Below, piece by piece: positions 38,636 to 48,088 of a stretch of DNA of 64,000 bases. The translations under genes and the position numbers were made by a program. Source of the stretch: Streptomyces barringtoniae (GTDB taxonomy: Bacteria > Actinomycetota > Actinomycetes > Streptomycetales > Streptomycetaceae); the NCBI RefSeq assembly GCF_020819595.1, contig NZ_JAJHNP010000008.1, forward strand, positions 310,001 through 374,000, in the 5' to 3' direction. The notes beneath the pieces were generated by a model. The model was not told where the DNA came from and made no database searches. It saw nothing but the letters and a program-made list of their open reading frames with translations. Numbering within the stretch: the first letter of the stretch is position 1; each line of letters opens with the position of its first letter.

Positions 38636-38649
38636 CGGCAGATTTACAG
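38636..38649. repeat. tRNA-Tyr-like att remnant
   Basis: CGGCAGATTTACAG equals the anticodon-loop part of the tRNA-Tyr remnant (32936-32949). The flanks differ. It is a possible secondary or former attachment site. Confidence 0.55.
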
Positions 38650-38831
38650 CGGGCTAGCTCAGCTGCCGCTGACCTGCCGAAAGTCGAATCTGCACTCTTG
38701 CTGGGGAAGGTATGGGGGACGAACATGCACCTCCCTCTGCTCCCCCACTACTAGAGCCTGTGATATCAGGAGAGATTGCCCCCGCCGGAGCCGTCACCCT
38801 CGCTTGCGCTGGAATCCAGAGCCGACTGCTC

Positions 38832-39020
38832 TTACTGGGGACCCTGGCGACTCCTGAGCACGGGGAGGGGCGCGGCGAGAACAGCGGCGGCCGTACTGAC
38901 CGGGGCTGCAAGGTTCGGGTAGATACACAAGGTCGGGACTACCGCCAGCGACAGGAGTACGGGCGATAGCCCAAAACGACGACGCCCCTGTGTTCGCGCG
39001 GATCGGCCGCGTAAGGTCAT
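38832..39020 (-). CDS. small hydrophobic protein, tentative
   Basis: 62 aa from the ATG 39020 with GAAGG 7 nt upstream. A basic start ('MTLRGRSARTQGRRRFG') precedes one hydrophobic stretch ('LSPVLLSLAVVPTLCIY') and a second weaker one. It could be a small membrane protein or chance. Confidence 0.35.
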   Translation of the reverse strand: MTLRGRSARTQGRRRFGLSPVLLSLAVVPTLCIYPNLAAPVSTAAAVLAAPLPVLRSRQGPQ

Positions 39021-39639
39021 GACGACACCTTCTTCCTCGAATGCCTGGAGTGGGGTGTTAGGGCGGCCTCCCGGTAATGCGGGGTGCCACTCGCTGCTTG
39101 TTACGAGGTTCGCTGCTCGCGTGACGTGGGCTGCCCAGTCCACCACCTGCCGCATTGCCGACATGGCAACTTGGCGTGAAGCGTTCGATCACGAAGCGTT
39201 GCGCCCGCGGAGCGCACAGGAGAAAATGCGTGACTCGGTGGTCCAACCGCGCAGGGTGCGCAGGCCACGGACCCTTTCCACGCAGGTGAAACGGGGGTGG
39301 GTGGGGCGGTGAAGTTGGCCGAAAAGGTCCATTTCGGGTACGCAGCAGCCGGACTCCTTCAGTACGGGGAAGCCGGCGAGGCCATGGCGGCCGGACGCCC
39401 CTGAGGGGCTTGACCCGCGAGCGTGACGAACGAGGGCGGGCCTTGAATCCGCAGTCACTTGCGCCACGACGGCTTTCACGACCGGTCGCCAGCGACACCG
39501 AACCTCATCTGACCTGCCCTTATATTCATACCCAGAGCCGCCGGGAGGGCTTGTTGGCCGGAGATCGGCCAAAGCCTTGTGGCCTCCCCCGCTGCGGTCG
39601 TCCAGCTAGACGGCCAGCTGCCGAGGAGATCCCGCGCAA

Positions 39640-40304
39640 CGTCGGCACCGGAATCCCTCGCCGCCGCTCAGGGCCATCGGCTCGCCGCGCTGTTCGAGTT
39701 GGCGCTCCGCACCGGTCTGCGCAAGGGCGAACTCCTCGGCCTGCGTTGGGAAGACCTCGACCTGGACAGCGGCACGGCCAGCATCCGCCGCATCCTGCAG
39801 CGCACCCGCAGCAGCGGGCTGGCCACCCTGCTGACCAGGACCATCAGCTCCGAGCGGCGCATCGCCCTGTCGGCCTCCTGTGTCACCTCGCTTCGCACAC
39901 ACCGCGAGCGGCAGGCCAGGGAGTGAGACCGGGCGGGCTCGGAGTGGTAGGGCAGCGGGCACGTCTTCACGCGGCCGGACGGGCACCCGATCGAGCCCGC
40001 TACGCTCACTCGGCACTTCAACGCCCTGCTCCGCGAAGCCCGCCTGCGGCCGATCCGGTTTCACGACCTCCACCACTCGACCGCGACACTCCTCCTGGAG
40101 CAGGGCGTTGAACTCGTCGTCATCAAGGAACTCCTCGGCCACGCCCACATCGGCGTTACCGCCACCGTCTACGCCCACGTCCGACTCCGGCTCCAGCGCG
40201 ACGCCATCGACGTCCTCAGCACCGCCCTCCGCGCTCCCACCCCGAGCGCCACCAAGCTCAACAACGGCGACGAACCGCCGCTTTGTGCGGCACTCGTCCG
40301 CTGA
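39640..40304 (+). pseudogene. decayed tyrosine recombinase (integrase)
   Basis: One frame carries the C-terminal half of a phage-type integrase: 'LFELALRTGLRKGELLGLRW' (first catalytic Arg), 'FHDLHHSTATLLLEQG' and 'KELLGHAHIGVTATVYAHV' (His and the Tyr nucleophile). The reading is interrupted by TGA at 39924 and TAG at 39948. The N-terminal part is gone. The H-D-L-R-H motif reads H-D-L-H-H (codon 40071-40073), so the second catalytic Arg is lost. It cannot be active. It is a marker of an older insertion, ending just before a strong hairpin. Confidence 0.88.
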
Positions 40305-40337
40305 CGTTGCCGTCAGCTACTGCTGTCAGATGCCCCG

Positions 40338-40371
40338 GAGGCCCCACCGGAACTGAGTCCGGTGGGGCCTC
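40338..40371. terminator. bidirectional terminator
   Basis: GAGGCCCCACCGGA and TCCGGTGGGGCCTC form a perfect 14-bp stem with a 6-nt loop, between the dead integrase and the convergent immunity gene. Confidence 0.75.
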
Positions 40372-40412
40372 ACGGTTCACAGCGACGGAAATTCACCGAC
40401 GCTTCGGAGCAA

Positions 40413-40706
40413 CTATATTTCGAACCCCTTTTCCCTGAGTCGCTCTGAAACAGGTATTTGCCCTGGAGGCCGAAGCCAGAACTTATTCTGGCGAGCATCG
40501 AAGCATGTGAGGTAGGTGCTCACCCTATCCCCCACTGCATAGTGATCTTCATCGTCGATGTACAGGGCATCGATGAAGCCGACATGGGACAACCCAAGGT
40601 CGACAATCACTCCCCACCGAAAGACGGCCTCGACCGTCCCATCGACGAGCGTGCCGATGAGCGCCTGCTCTGACTCGCTGACCTGAATGTTGTCGTCGCT
40701 ACTCAT
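40413..40706 (-). CDS. putative immunity protein for the RHS toxin, S1-like
   Basis: 97 aa from the ATG 40706, which overlaps the toxin stop (ATGA). The sequence 'GTLVDGTVEAVFRWGVIVD', then 'LGLSHVGFIDALYIDDEDH' and 'YAVGDRVSTYLTCFD', looks like an S1/OB beta-barrel (the 'G-x-V-x-x-V-x-x-x-G-x-x-V-D' pattern). A small acidic protein translated directly behind a polymorphic toxin is normally its immunity factor, as inferred here. The alternative is an independent RNA-binding protein. Confidence 0.65.
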   Translation of the reverse strand: MSSDDNIQVSESEQALIGTLVDGTVEAVFRWGVIVDLGLSHVGFIDALYIDDEDHYAVGDRVSTYLTCFDARQNKFWLRPPGQIPVSERLREKGFEI

Positions 40707-43700
40707 TGCCCAACAATCGATCTCGGGTACTTGTTCAGTTGGTCAAACGCCGTATGCGGGATGATCACCTGTGCTCCTGGGCGGCCGTCGTACGACGCGA
40801 CGTACCGCGAGAAGTGCTCATCGAAGTCGGCCTTGGGGATCCTGACCTCGATCACATTCGAGTCCCAGTTTCCACGACTCGCGTAATCCAGGGCTATCTG
40901 CTTCCCTTCATCCTGCATGCCAAAGTAGGCACTTCCATCCGAGTACATATCTCCCGGAGTTCCAGGGAAGTCCGCGTGATCAAATCCATTCTTCATGATC
41001 TTTTCGGTCAACCCCTTAGAGGGCGCCTTGTAAATCGATACATCGCAGGCGGGATCAGTGTTGTGAACGAGTACGGGCGTATCACCGGCGAGTACATAGT
41101 ACGTGTGGAGTTGCTGGACGGTGAGGTTCCACCGGTTCGCCTCGCCGGGCGTGGAGTGGGTAGCGACGACGTGGACGTGGCCGCTGGTGGCCGTGTTGAG
41201 GGCGTCGCCGTGGTGGAGTTCGCCGGCCGGAACCCAGGTGCGGGTGGTGTTGTCCCAGAAGGGGTGGTTGGCGGTGGTGTGGAGGGTGAAGGTGTGGCCG
41301 CGGCTGGTGCGTATGGTGACGTCGAGCAGGTCGTGATCGTGGTTGATCCATACGTGCTGGACGGTGCGAGAGCCTTGGCGTTTGCCGGTTTGGGGGTTGG
41401 CGGACTGGACCTTGTCGCCGACCTTGATCTTGCCGATGGGCTTGCGCTTGCCGTCTTCCATGAGGACGGGCGTCTCCGGGGCGAAGCTGCACCCCTCGGC
41501 TGGTGGTTCCGGGTCCACGCCTTCGTTCGCCCCGCTGAACATCGAGTTGACGCCGTTCGCGAGGCCCCCTGCCCCGCTCACGCAAGCTGGGGCAATGACC
41601 GGGGCTTCCACACAGGCCACTCCGACTGGGACTACGGCGACAAGGCCTCCGATCGCCATGCCGACCATCTCGTAGTCATGGATCTTCTGAGCGGTCGTTT
41701 CGGCGGCCGCCGCTTGCTGGATGGCTTGCCAGCGGTTCGGATCCTCAGTACAGCCTTTGCCGCTGCAGGACGGCAGCGTTGTGGTCGATGCAGAATTCGA
41801 GGTCGCGGTCTTGTGCGGTCTGTTGCTGGGTGTGCTGCCCGAACCTGCGTGGTCGTGCAGCGCCGGCGAGTTGGGGTTGGTGTCGGTCGGCGTGCGGTTG
41901 AGGCAGGAGGGGCAGTTGCGGGTGGGGCAATCGGCCTGGGCGCACAGGCCGGTCGGGTCGCTGTAGCTGATGGGGTTGTTGTTCGAGTAGGTGTACGCGT
42001 TGAGGTCTTGCGGGTCGTAGGGGGCGCTGAGTGGGTCGGTGGTGAGGAAGCGGCCGAGGGTGGGGTCGTAGGCGCGGGCGCCGAGGATGTCGAGGCCGGT
42101 GGAGTCGTCCTGGGTTTTGCCGAGGAAGCCGCGGTCGGTGCTGCTGGGCAGTGAGGTGGTACCGCGTTGGGCGCCGAAGGGGAGGTAGCGGAGGCGGGTG
42201 GCGGTGCCGGTGGCGGTGGCGATGGTGAGCTGGCTGGAGTTCTGCCCGTCGGACATCAACCAGGTGAGGGTGCCGTTGCCACTGTCGGCGACACGCATGG
42301 CGCAGACGGAGGTGCCGTCGCTGTAGTAGCGGGTGCCGACGGGGTTGGCGGAGCTGGCCTTGTGGAATTCCTGGCCGCCGAGGTAGAGGACGGCCTCGGT
42401 GGGCGCGGCCCGTTCCAGGAGGTTGCCGTCGGCGTCGTAGAGGTAGTTGGTTGTTTTGTCGCCGCCGGTGGCGTGGATGGTGGTCTTGGTGAGCTGGTTG
42501 AGGGGGTTCCAGGTGTAGTCGGTGGAGGTCCCGGATTCGGTGCGGGACTTCATCTGGCCGTCGGCGTCGTAGCTGTAGGTGTCGGTGCCGGTGGAGGTGA
42601 CGATGCTGGTGACGGCGTGCGGGTGGGCGGCGCCCGCGGTGTAGGTCGACTGGTCGGCGGAGTAGCCGGGGTAGACGTAGTCACGGACGTTGGCACCGGA
42701 GGAGGTGGTGCTGGTGACCTTCTGCAGGTTGCCGATGCCGTCGTAGGTGTAGTCCAGCTGGTACGGCGACAGCGTGGTGCTGGTCAGGTCCGGGGTGAAC
42801 GCGCCGGAGCATGCGGTGGAGGCTTCGGTGGTCCAGGCCCGGGTGATGCGGTCGAGTTCGTCGTAGTTGTAGCACTCGCTCTGACCGGTGAGGTTGTCCT
42901 TCAGTTCGGTGGTCTGCCCGGCCGTGTCGCGGGTGTAGGTGTCGTTCTGGACGGTGCTCTTGGTACTGGTGGTCGTGGTGATGTTGCTCAGCCACCCGGT
43001 GCCTGTGGCGTCGTCGTAGTGGTAGCTGCGCTGCGCGGTCGTCGTGGTGCTGGCCGTCGTGCCATACGTGCGGCCGGTCAGGCGGCCGAGGGTGTCAAAG
43101 TTGGTGGCGTCGACATATGTGGTGCCCAGCGAGCTGGTCACCCTGGTAGGCAGGCCGAGGCCGTCGTAGGCGGTGGTTACCGTCTCCTCGGGCAGACCGC
43201 CGAGTGCGGGGTAGTGGACGCTGGTCTGGTGACCGGCGGCGTCGTAGCCGTAGTCGTAGGTGTAGCTGCCGGCCATGCCCATCGTGTCGCTGGGCAGCGT
43301 GTACGTGGTGCCCAGCGCCCGGCCGTCGGCGTCGTAACTGGTGACGGCCGTGGTGTACGCCTTGCCACCGGAGTACGAGGTCGCCGACGCGAGTTGGCCC
43401 ACGCCGCCCGGAGCGGTGTCATAAGTGTGGGCGTTCAGCACCGTGCTGCCCTGGCTGGTGGTCAGCGGCCGGTTCAGGTTGTCGTACGTGTAGGACAGCG
43501 TGGCGGTGTTCGCGTCTGTCGTGGTGGCGATATTGCCGTTGTCGTCGTAGGTCGTGGACGAGGAGCCGGTGTCCGGATCCGTGGTGGCGGTGCGCTCGCC
43601 GGCCCAGTTGTAGGTGTAGGTGGTGACGTTGCCCTTGGCGTCAGTGATCTTCCAGAGCTTGCCGGCCGCCGTGTACTGGTAGGTGGTGGTGTAGGTCGAC

Positions 43701-46700
43701 GGACCGAACTCGACCACCTTGGACGTCTGCCCGAACACGTCGGTGTAGGTGTTGGTCCGTTCCCCCACCGACGGCATCGTGGTGGTGTAGTCACCGTGGT
43801 AGTTGGTGATCGTCTGACCCTGGATCTGCGGCTTGTTGTAGGCCAGGATCCGCGACTGGGTGGTACGCCCGGCGTAGTCGATCAGAAGGTCGGCGTACGA
43901 CGGGATCGTGTCCAGGGTCGGCAGGACCATGCCGTCTCCGGCCTTGCCACCGTCGTTGTAGAACGGTGCCGACGTGCCCGTGACGTTGCCGGAGGTGTCG
44001 TACCGGGTGGAGACCACCGTGCGTCCCGTTCCGCCGGGGGCGTCGGTCTGGGTCTCCCGGGTCCGGCCCAGGCCGTCCAGGTAGGTGTAGGAGGCCACGT
44101 ACGTGGTCCGGGACTGCAGGGTCTCGCTCTTGACCACCGGAGGCGCGTCGCTGCGGTTGACCAGGTACGGCACGCCGTCGGAGTTGGGTTTGGTGGTGAT
44201 GGTGTAGGTGAACCGCATCGAGGGGGTGGTGCCGGCGTCGTAGCCGCCCATCTCAGTCGGCTTCCACACCTTCCAGGTGCGTCCTACGGCGTCGTGGTCG
44301 ATGCGGGTGGTCTGCCCGTTGGCGTCCAGGATCTTGTACGCGCTGCCCCACAGCCGGGAGTACCAGGTGGTGGTGGTCATCGCCGTGCCGGGGCCGGTTC
44401 CGTCCGGGTCCGGGGTGGTGACGGTGACACCGCTGGTCGGCCAGGAGGTGGCCGGCGAATACGTCGTTGTGGTGGTGTGGTCGGCGGTGTCACCGGTGGC
44501 GTTGCCCTTGGCGTCCGTGACGGTCCGCACACGGCCGGCCTGGTCGTAGGTGCTGGTGACCGTCCGCGAGTGCGACGCGTCGATGTCGGTGATCGCGGTG
44601 GTGACGTTGCCGTCCGTCGGCTTGTCGGTGGCGAGCGACGTCGCTCCGTCGTACAGGGTGATGGTGTCGCTGTCGATGTTGGCGCTGTTGCGGCCGGCGC
44701 AGTCGGTGGAGTGGTGGATCGTCTCGTCGTCCAGCACCATCCACCGCTTCACGGCGGAGTTGGGGAAGGTGTCGGTGTTGTAGGCGCGGCCGTAGACGGT
44801 GCAGCGTTCGTCGCCGGGGACCGCGTTGTCGCCGAGGTCCTCGGTGCGTACCGGCAGACCGTAGGTGGTGCTGGTCGAGGAGGAGTTGTCGTAGACGTTG
44901 TTGATGATGTGTCTGCGCCAGGCGCCTCCCGAGATCAGGTCGTCGGTGGTGGTCGTCGATTCCCGTACGAACCGGGCATCGGGCAGCCCGACGTACGTGG
45001 CGGTGTCGTACGACCAGTAGTCGTGCCACACCCGTTCGTGCGACTGACCGGTGCCGTCGCGCTGACTGGACTCCAGCACCTGGCCCTTCAGCCAGGCATG
45101 ATCGGTGTAGCTGGTGCCGGCGCCGTCAATCACGCTGGCGCTGCGGGTCTGTGAGGAGTCGGACTTGGACGTGCGGTCGCCGTCCATGCCCTGGTACAGC
45201 CAGTAGTACGTCGAGGCGGCGTTGGCCTTGGTACCGGTGAACACCTCGACCTGCTGGTAACCGCGCCAGTCCGACCACGACTCGTCGCTGTCCGGGGTCA
45301 GCGGGTCGTTGGGGAACGCCCACGCCGCGCCCCCGTGGTACTCGTACGTGGTGGTCATCACCGGATCACCGTCGTCATTGGCGCCCTTGCCGACACCCGC
45401 GTCCGAAGTGACCTTGCTGACCAAGTACTTCTTGAACCACCCGCCATGTTGCGTGGTGTCGCCCTCCGGCGTCCACGTCTGGTGGAAGCAGTCCTGTGTG
45501 TCGGAGGACTCCGTGGGCGGGTTGTTGATGTCGCAGGCGTCCGGCTGGGCGTACGTCACGTCCACGAACGAACCCAGGTCACCATGGACCTCGTTGACCC
45601 GGCGGAAATTCAGTGTGTCGGAGCCGACCTGGTTGTCCAGCCACTCACCATTGAAGTTGATGGTCGGCAGGGTGATGTCGTCGCCGTCGCCGTAGCCCCG
45701 CCGCTCCACGTAGTCCAGCCACAGCTGATGGCCGATGGTGCCGGAGGGGTCCGGCAGGCCGTACTTCATCTGGTACTGCATCGCCGGGTCCCAGGGTGAG
45801 GAGTCACTGTCGCGCACCCAGGTGTGGATGTCCCACAGCATGTCGGTGGAGAAGAACGTCGGCGTGTACGTCACTCCGGTGATGCTCTTGCACGAGTCGT
45901 CCGCCGCCGTACCGTCGCAGATCAGGTCCGTCGGCACGTCGGGGTAGGCCTCGGGGTGATCGGAGATCGACGGGCAGGCCGGCACGTTCTGTGTGAGCGG
46001 GTCGGTGTACGACATCCGGTCCTGACACCGGCCCACGTGGCTGAGGGTCACCTCGGCGGGCAGCTGCGCGCCCGGGATCTGCGACGCCCAGCCGTACTCG
46101 ATCCGCGTCAGATACGAGGCCGCGTCGTAGACACGGGCCTGGTCGGTGGAGATCACCGAGCGGTAGTGGTTCTCCTGCTTGTCGTAGAAGTAAGAGGTCT
46201 CCACCTCGTTGGCGTCCACGACGCGGTCCAGGTTCCACCGGTAGGCCTGCGTGCACGGCTCCGGGAACTGGGAGTAGCACGGCTCACCGGGGTTGTTGCC
46301 CACCACGGGCACAGTCAGCACCGAGTGCGTGTACTTGTCCCAGTTCGGATCCGGGTCGGTGCGCTCCGAGCGGCCCCAGCCGAAGTAGTAGCGCGTCCCG
46401 TCCTGCGCGGAGATCACCCAGTACTCGTCGTCGGCGCCGTGCCCGCCGGTCAGGTGCTGGACCCGCCAGCCCGGATCGTCCTGCACGTGGTACGAACCCG
46501 TGCCGGTGCCGTCCTGCACCAGCTCGGAGTTCACCCCGTTCAGGCTGATCACATACACGGCGCCGTCCGGCTCCTGAGCGGTGTTGGGCGAGTCCCAGCA
46601 CAGGTCACCGACGTCCGAGATGCCGTCCTGGCTGCAGTTGCGGTAGCGCCGCTCGATGTATCCGACGTTCAGGTCCCAGCCCAGACCGGCCCAGGACGCT

Positions 46701-47755
46701 TGCGTGTTCGCCGACGACGTCAGGGCGTCCACCGACTGCGAGTCGTACGAGAGGGACAGCGACGGCGCCGACCCCGTCGGAGGCTTCGGCAGCTGGATCG
46801 GCAGATCGTAGGTGAACGCACCCGACCCCACCGACACATCCCACGAACCCGACGCGTTCAACGACGAGGCCCGGTAATCTCCCGCGTCCGACGACGACGT
46901 CGACGCCACCGTGTACACCGTTCCCGACGACGTGGTGGAGGTAGCCATCGGCGCCGACCGCACCAACTGCGTCGACGCCCCCGACCCCACTCCGGTCAGC
47001 GACAGCCGGCCCGACGGATCGCCGTCCGCCTCGACCGTCGCCGTCAAAGTGCCGGTCTTCACATCGTTGGTCGCCTTGACGATCTTCCGGTCACCGGGCG
47101 AACAACCCTTGGCCTTCGGCGTGGTCAGCGCACACGCCGGAACCTTCACCAGCCGCAGACGCGAGGCGAAGTCACCGCCGTAGGCGTTCCTGAAACCCGA
47201 GTAGTCCAGCGTCACCCGTACCGGCCCCGCGGCCGAGACCTCGTCCTTGCGGGTCAGCTGCACCCCCAGCCCGACACCGCCCGCAGGGGCCACCGCCTTG
47301 CGGTCCAGCACCTCCACGTCGACCGAACCAGGCGCCGACGTCGCCTTCGCCGCCAAGTCACTGCTCAACGCGCCTGTACGGGAACCATTTTTCACCAGAT
47401 CGGAATGAGACGCGGGGCCAACCGACACGACCGCGGCGTTCGCGTTCGCGTCGCTGCCGGCGGCGTCGACCACCGCACCGGACGGAGCCACCGCCAGCGC
47501 CTTGCCCGGCTTGACGCCGTTCAGGTTCACCAAAGCGCCGGTCGCCTTCGGCCAGTGCGATGCAACCGGTTTGCTGAGCGTCGGGTCGTGCTCGTCCTTA
47601 CGAGCGGGCGCGGCGGGCTGCACCGGCACCGACGGTGTGCGCGTGACATGCGACGCGCCCGACTGCGGCGAAGCCGCCGCCGGCACGCCGGTGAGGACGC
47701 CCGCCACCAGAGCACCGGAAATGACCAGCACCAGACTCTTCAACCGCGATGACAT
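40703..47755 (-). CDS. secreted RHS/YD-repeat polymorphic toxin with HINT domain
   Basis: 2350 aa from the ATG 47755, with GGGGG 7 nt upstream; longer starts lack support. A Sec signal peptide (residues 1-29, 'VISGALVAGVLTGVPAAA') precedes an SpvB/TcaC-like region and dozens of YD repeats, which should form an RHS shell. The RHS core signature is 'LGARAYDPTLGRFLTTDPL'. A HINT domain runs from Cys2089 ('CSFAPETPVLMEDGK') to 'VLVHN' at about 2232, suggesting self-cleavage. The last 118 residues ('IYKAPSKGLTEKIMKNGF') are the toxin tip, possibly an ADP-ribosyltransferase-like fold. Overlaps the immunity-type gene. Confidence 0.9.
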   Translation of the reverse strand: MSSRLKSLVLVISGALVAGVLTGVPAAASPQSGASHVTRTPSVPVQPAAPARKDEHDPTLSKPVASHWPKATGALVNLNGVKPGKALAVAPSGAVVDAAGSDANANAAVVSVGPASHSDLVKNGSRTGALSSDLAAKATSAPGSVDVEVLDRKAVAPAGGVGLGVQLTRKDEVSAAGPVRVTLDYSGFRNAYGGDFASRLRLVKVPACALTTPKAKGCSPGDRKIVKATNDVKTGTLTATVEADGDPSGRLSLTGVGSGASTQLVRSAPMATSTTSSGTVYTVASTSSSDAGDYRASSLNASGSWDVSVGSGAFTYDLPIQLPKPPTGSAPSLSLSYDSQSVDALTSSANTQASWAGLGWDLNVGYIERRYRNCSQDGISDVGDLCWDSPNTAQEPDGAVYVISLNGVNSELVQDGTGTGSYHVQDDPGWRVQHLTGGHGADDEYWVISAQDGTRYYFGWGRSERTDPDPNWDKYTHSVLTVPVVGNNPGEPCYSQFPEPCTQAYRWNLDRVVDANEVETSYFYDKQENHYRSVISTDQARVYDAASYLTRIEYGWASQIPGAQLPAEVTLSHVGRCQDRMSYTDPLTQNVPACPSISDHPEAYPDVPTDLICDGTAADDSCKSITGVTYTPTFFSTDMLWDIHTWVRDSDSSPWDPAMQYQMKYGLPDPSGTIGHQLWLDYVERRGYGDGDDITLPTINFNGEWLDNQVGSDTLNFRRVNEVHGDLGSFVDVTYAQPDACDINNPPTESSDTQDCFHQTWTPEGDTTQHGGWFKKYLVSKVTSDAGVGKGANDDGDPVMTTTYEYHGGAAWAFPNDPLTPDSDESWSDWRGYQQVEVFTGTKANAASTYYWLYQGMDGDRTSKSDSSQTRSASVIDGAGTSYTDHAWLKGQVLESSQRDGTGQSHERVWHDYWSYDTATYVGLPDARFVRESTTTTDDLISGGAWRRHIINNVYDNSSSTSTTYGLPVRTEDLGDNAVPGDERCTVYGRAYNTDTFPNSAVKRWMVLDDETIHHSTDCAGRNSANIDSDTITLYDGATSLATDKPTDGNVTTAITDIDASHSRTVTSTYDQAGRVRTVTDAKGNATGDTADHTTTTTYSPATSWPTSGVTVTTPDPDGTGPGTAMTTTTWYSRLWGSAYKILDANGQTTRIDHDAVGRTWKVWKPTEMGGYDAGTTPSMRFTYTITTKPNSDGVPYLVNRSDAPPVVKSETLQSRTTYVASYTYLDGLGRTRETQTDAPGGTGRTVVSTRYDTSGNVTGTSAPFYNDGGKAGDGMVLPTLDTIPSYADLLIDYAGRTTQSRILAYNKPQIQGQTITNYHGDYTTTMPSVGERTNTYTDVFGQTSKVVEFGPSTYTTTYQYTAAGKLWKITDAKGNVTTYTYNWAGERTATTDPDTGSSSTTYDDNGNIATTTDANTATLSYTYDNLNRPLTTSQGSTVLNAHTYDTAPGGVGQLASATSYSGGKAYTTAVTSYDADGRALGTTYTLPSDTMGMAGSYTYDYGYDAAGHQTSVHYPALGGLPEETVTTAYDGLGLPTRVTSSLGTTYVDATNFDTLGRLTGRTYGTTASTTTTAQRSYHYDDATGTGWLSNITTTTSTKSTVQNDTYTRDTAGQTTELKDNLTGQSECYNYDELDRITRAWTTEASTACSGAFTPDLTSTTLSPYQLDYTYDGIGNLQKVTSTTSSGANVRDYVYPGYSADQSTYTAGAAHPHAVTSIVTSTGTDTYSYDADGQMKSRTESGTSTDYTWNPLNQLTKTTIHATGGDKTTNYLYDADGNLLERAAPTEAVLYLGGQEFHKASSANPVGTRYYSDGTSVCAMRVADSGNGTLTWLMSDGQNSSQLTIATATGTATRLRYLPFGAQRGTTSLPSSTDRGFLGKTQDDSTGLDILGARAYDPTLGRFLTTDPLSAPYDPQDLNAYTYSNNNPISYSDPTGLCAQADCPTRNCPSCLNRTPTDTNPNSPALHDHAGSGSTPSNRPHKTATSNSASTTTLPSCSGKGCTEDPNRWQAIQQAAAAETTAQKIHDYEMVGMAIGGLVAVVPVGVACVEAPVIAPACVSGAGGLANGVNSMFSGANEGVDPEPPAEGCSFAPETPVLMEDGKRKPIGKIKVGDKVQSANPQTGKRQGSRTVQHVWINHDHDLLDVTIRTSRGHTFTLHTTANHPFWDNTTRTWVPAGELHHGDALNTATSGHVHVVATHSTPGEANRWNLTVQQLHTYYVLAGDTPVLVHNTDPACDVSIYKAPSKGLTEKIMKNGFDHADFPGTPGDMYSDGSAYFGMQDEGKQIALDYASRGNWDSNVIEVRIPKADFDEHFSRYVASYDGRPGAQVIIPHTAFDQLNKYPRSIVGQ

Positions 47756-48088
47756 CGCGCAACCCCCACCAGACATGGCACAGAGTCCGCACCATCCCCG
47801 GCCCCGCCCCGCAAACACTCACAGGCCCATGCCCCGGCCTGCGGCTTCACCCGAAACCCACAGCCCGGCCACAAAGGCGATGCGGAACGTAACCGACGGA
47901 TAAGCTTCAGGTAAAGATCAACGAAACGGACATCGAGCGTCGGATGACGACAAGCCCCAACAGAGCCTTCCGGTGATACGCATCACACTTTGCGCCTTTG
48001 GGGAACCAACAGCAGTCCGGGCTGGCGTGGACTGATCGCGTGGTGCTTCAATCCTCCAACCAATGCGAAGCAGGGGGTTGTGGGCAGC

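Larger units (their letters stand above)
38553..39639. other. mostly non-coding island region
   Basis: About 1.1 kb. The only candidate gene is the small minus-strand frame at 38832-39020. It also holds the tRNA-Tyr-like 14-mer at 38636. No ribosome sites or motifs support the other frames. Confidence 0.5.

Noticed and set aside
42167..45154. A 995-codon plus-strand frame inside the RHS gene region
   Set aside because: It is Gly/Val/Arg low-complexity antisense to YD repeats, with no motif or ribosome site.
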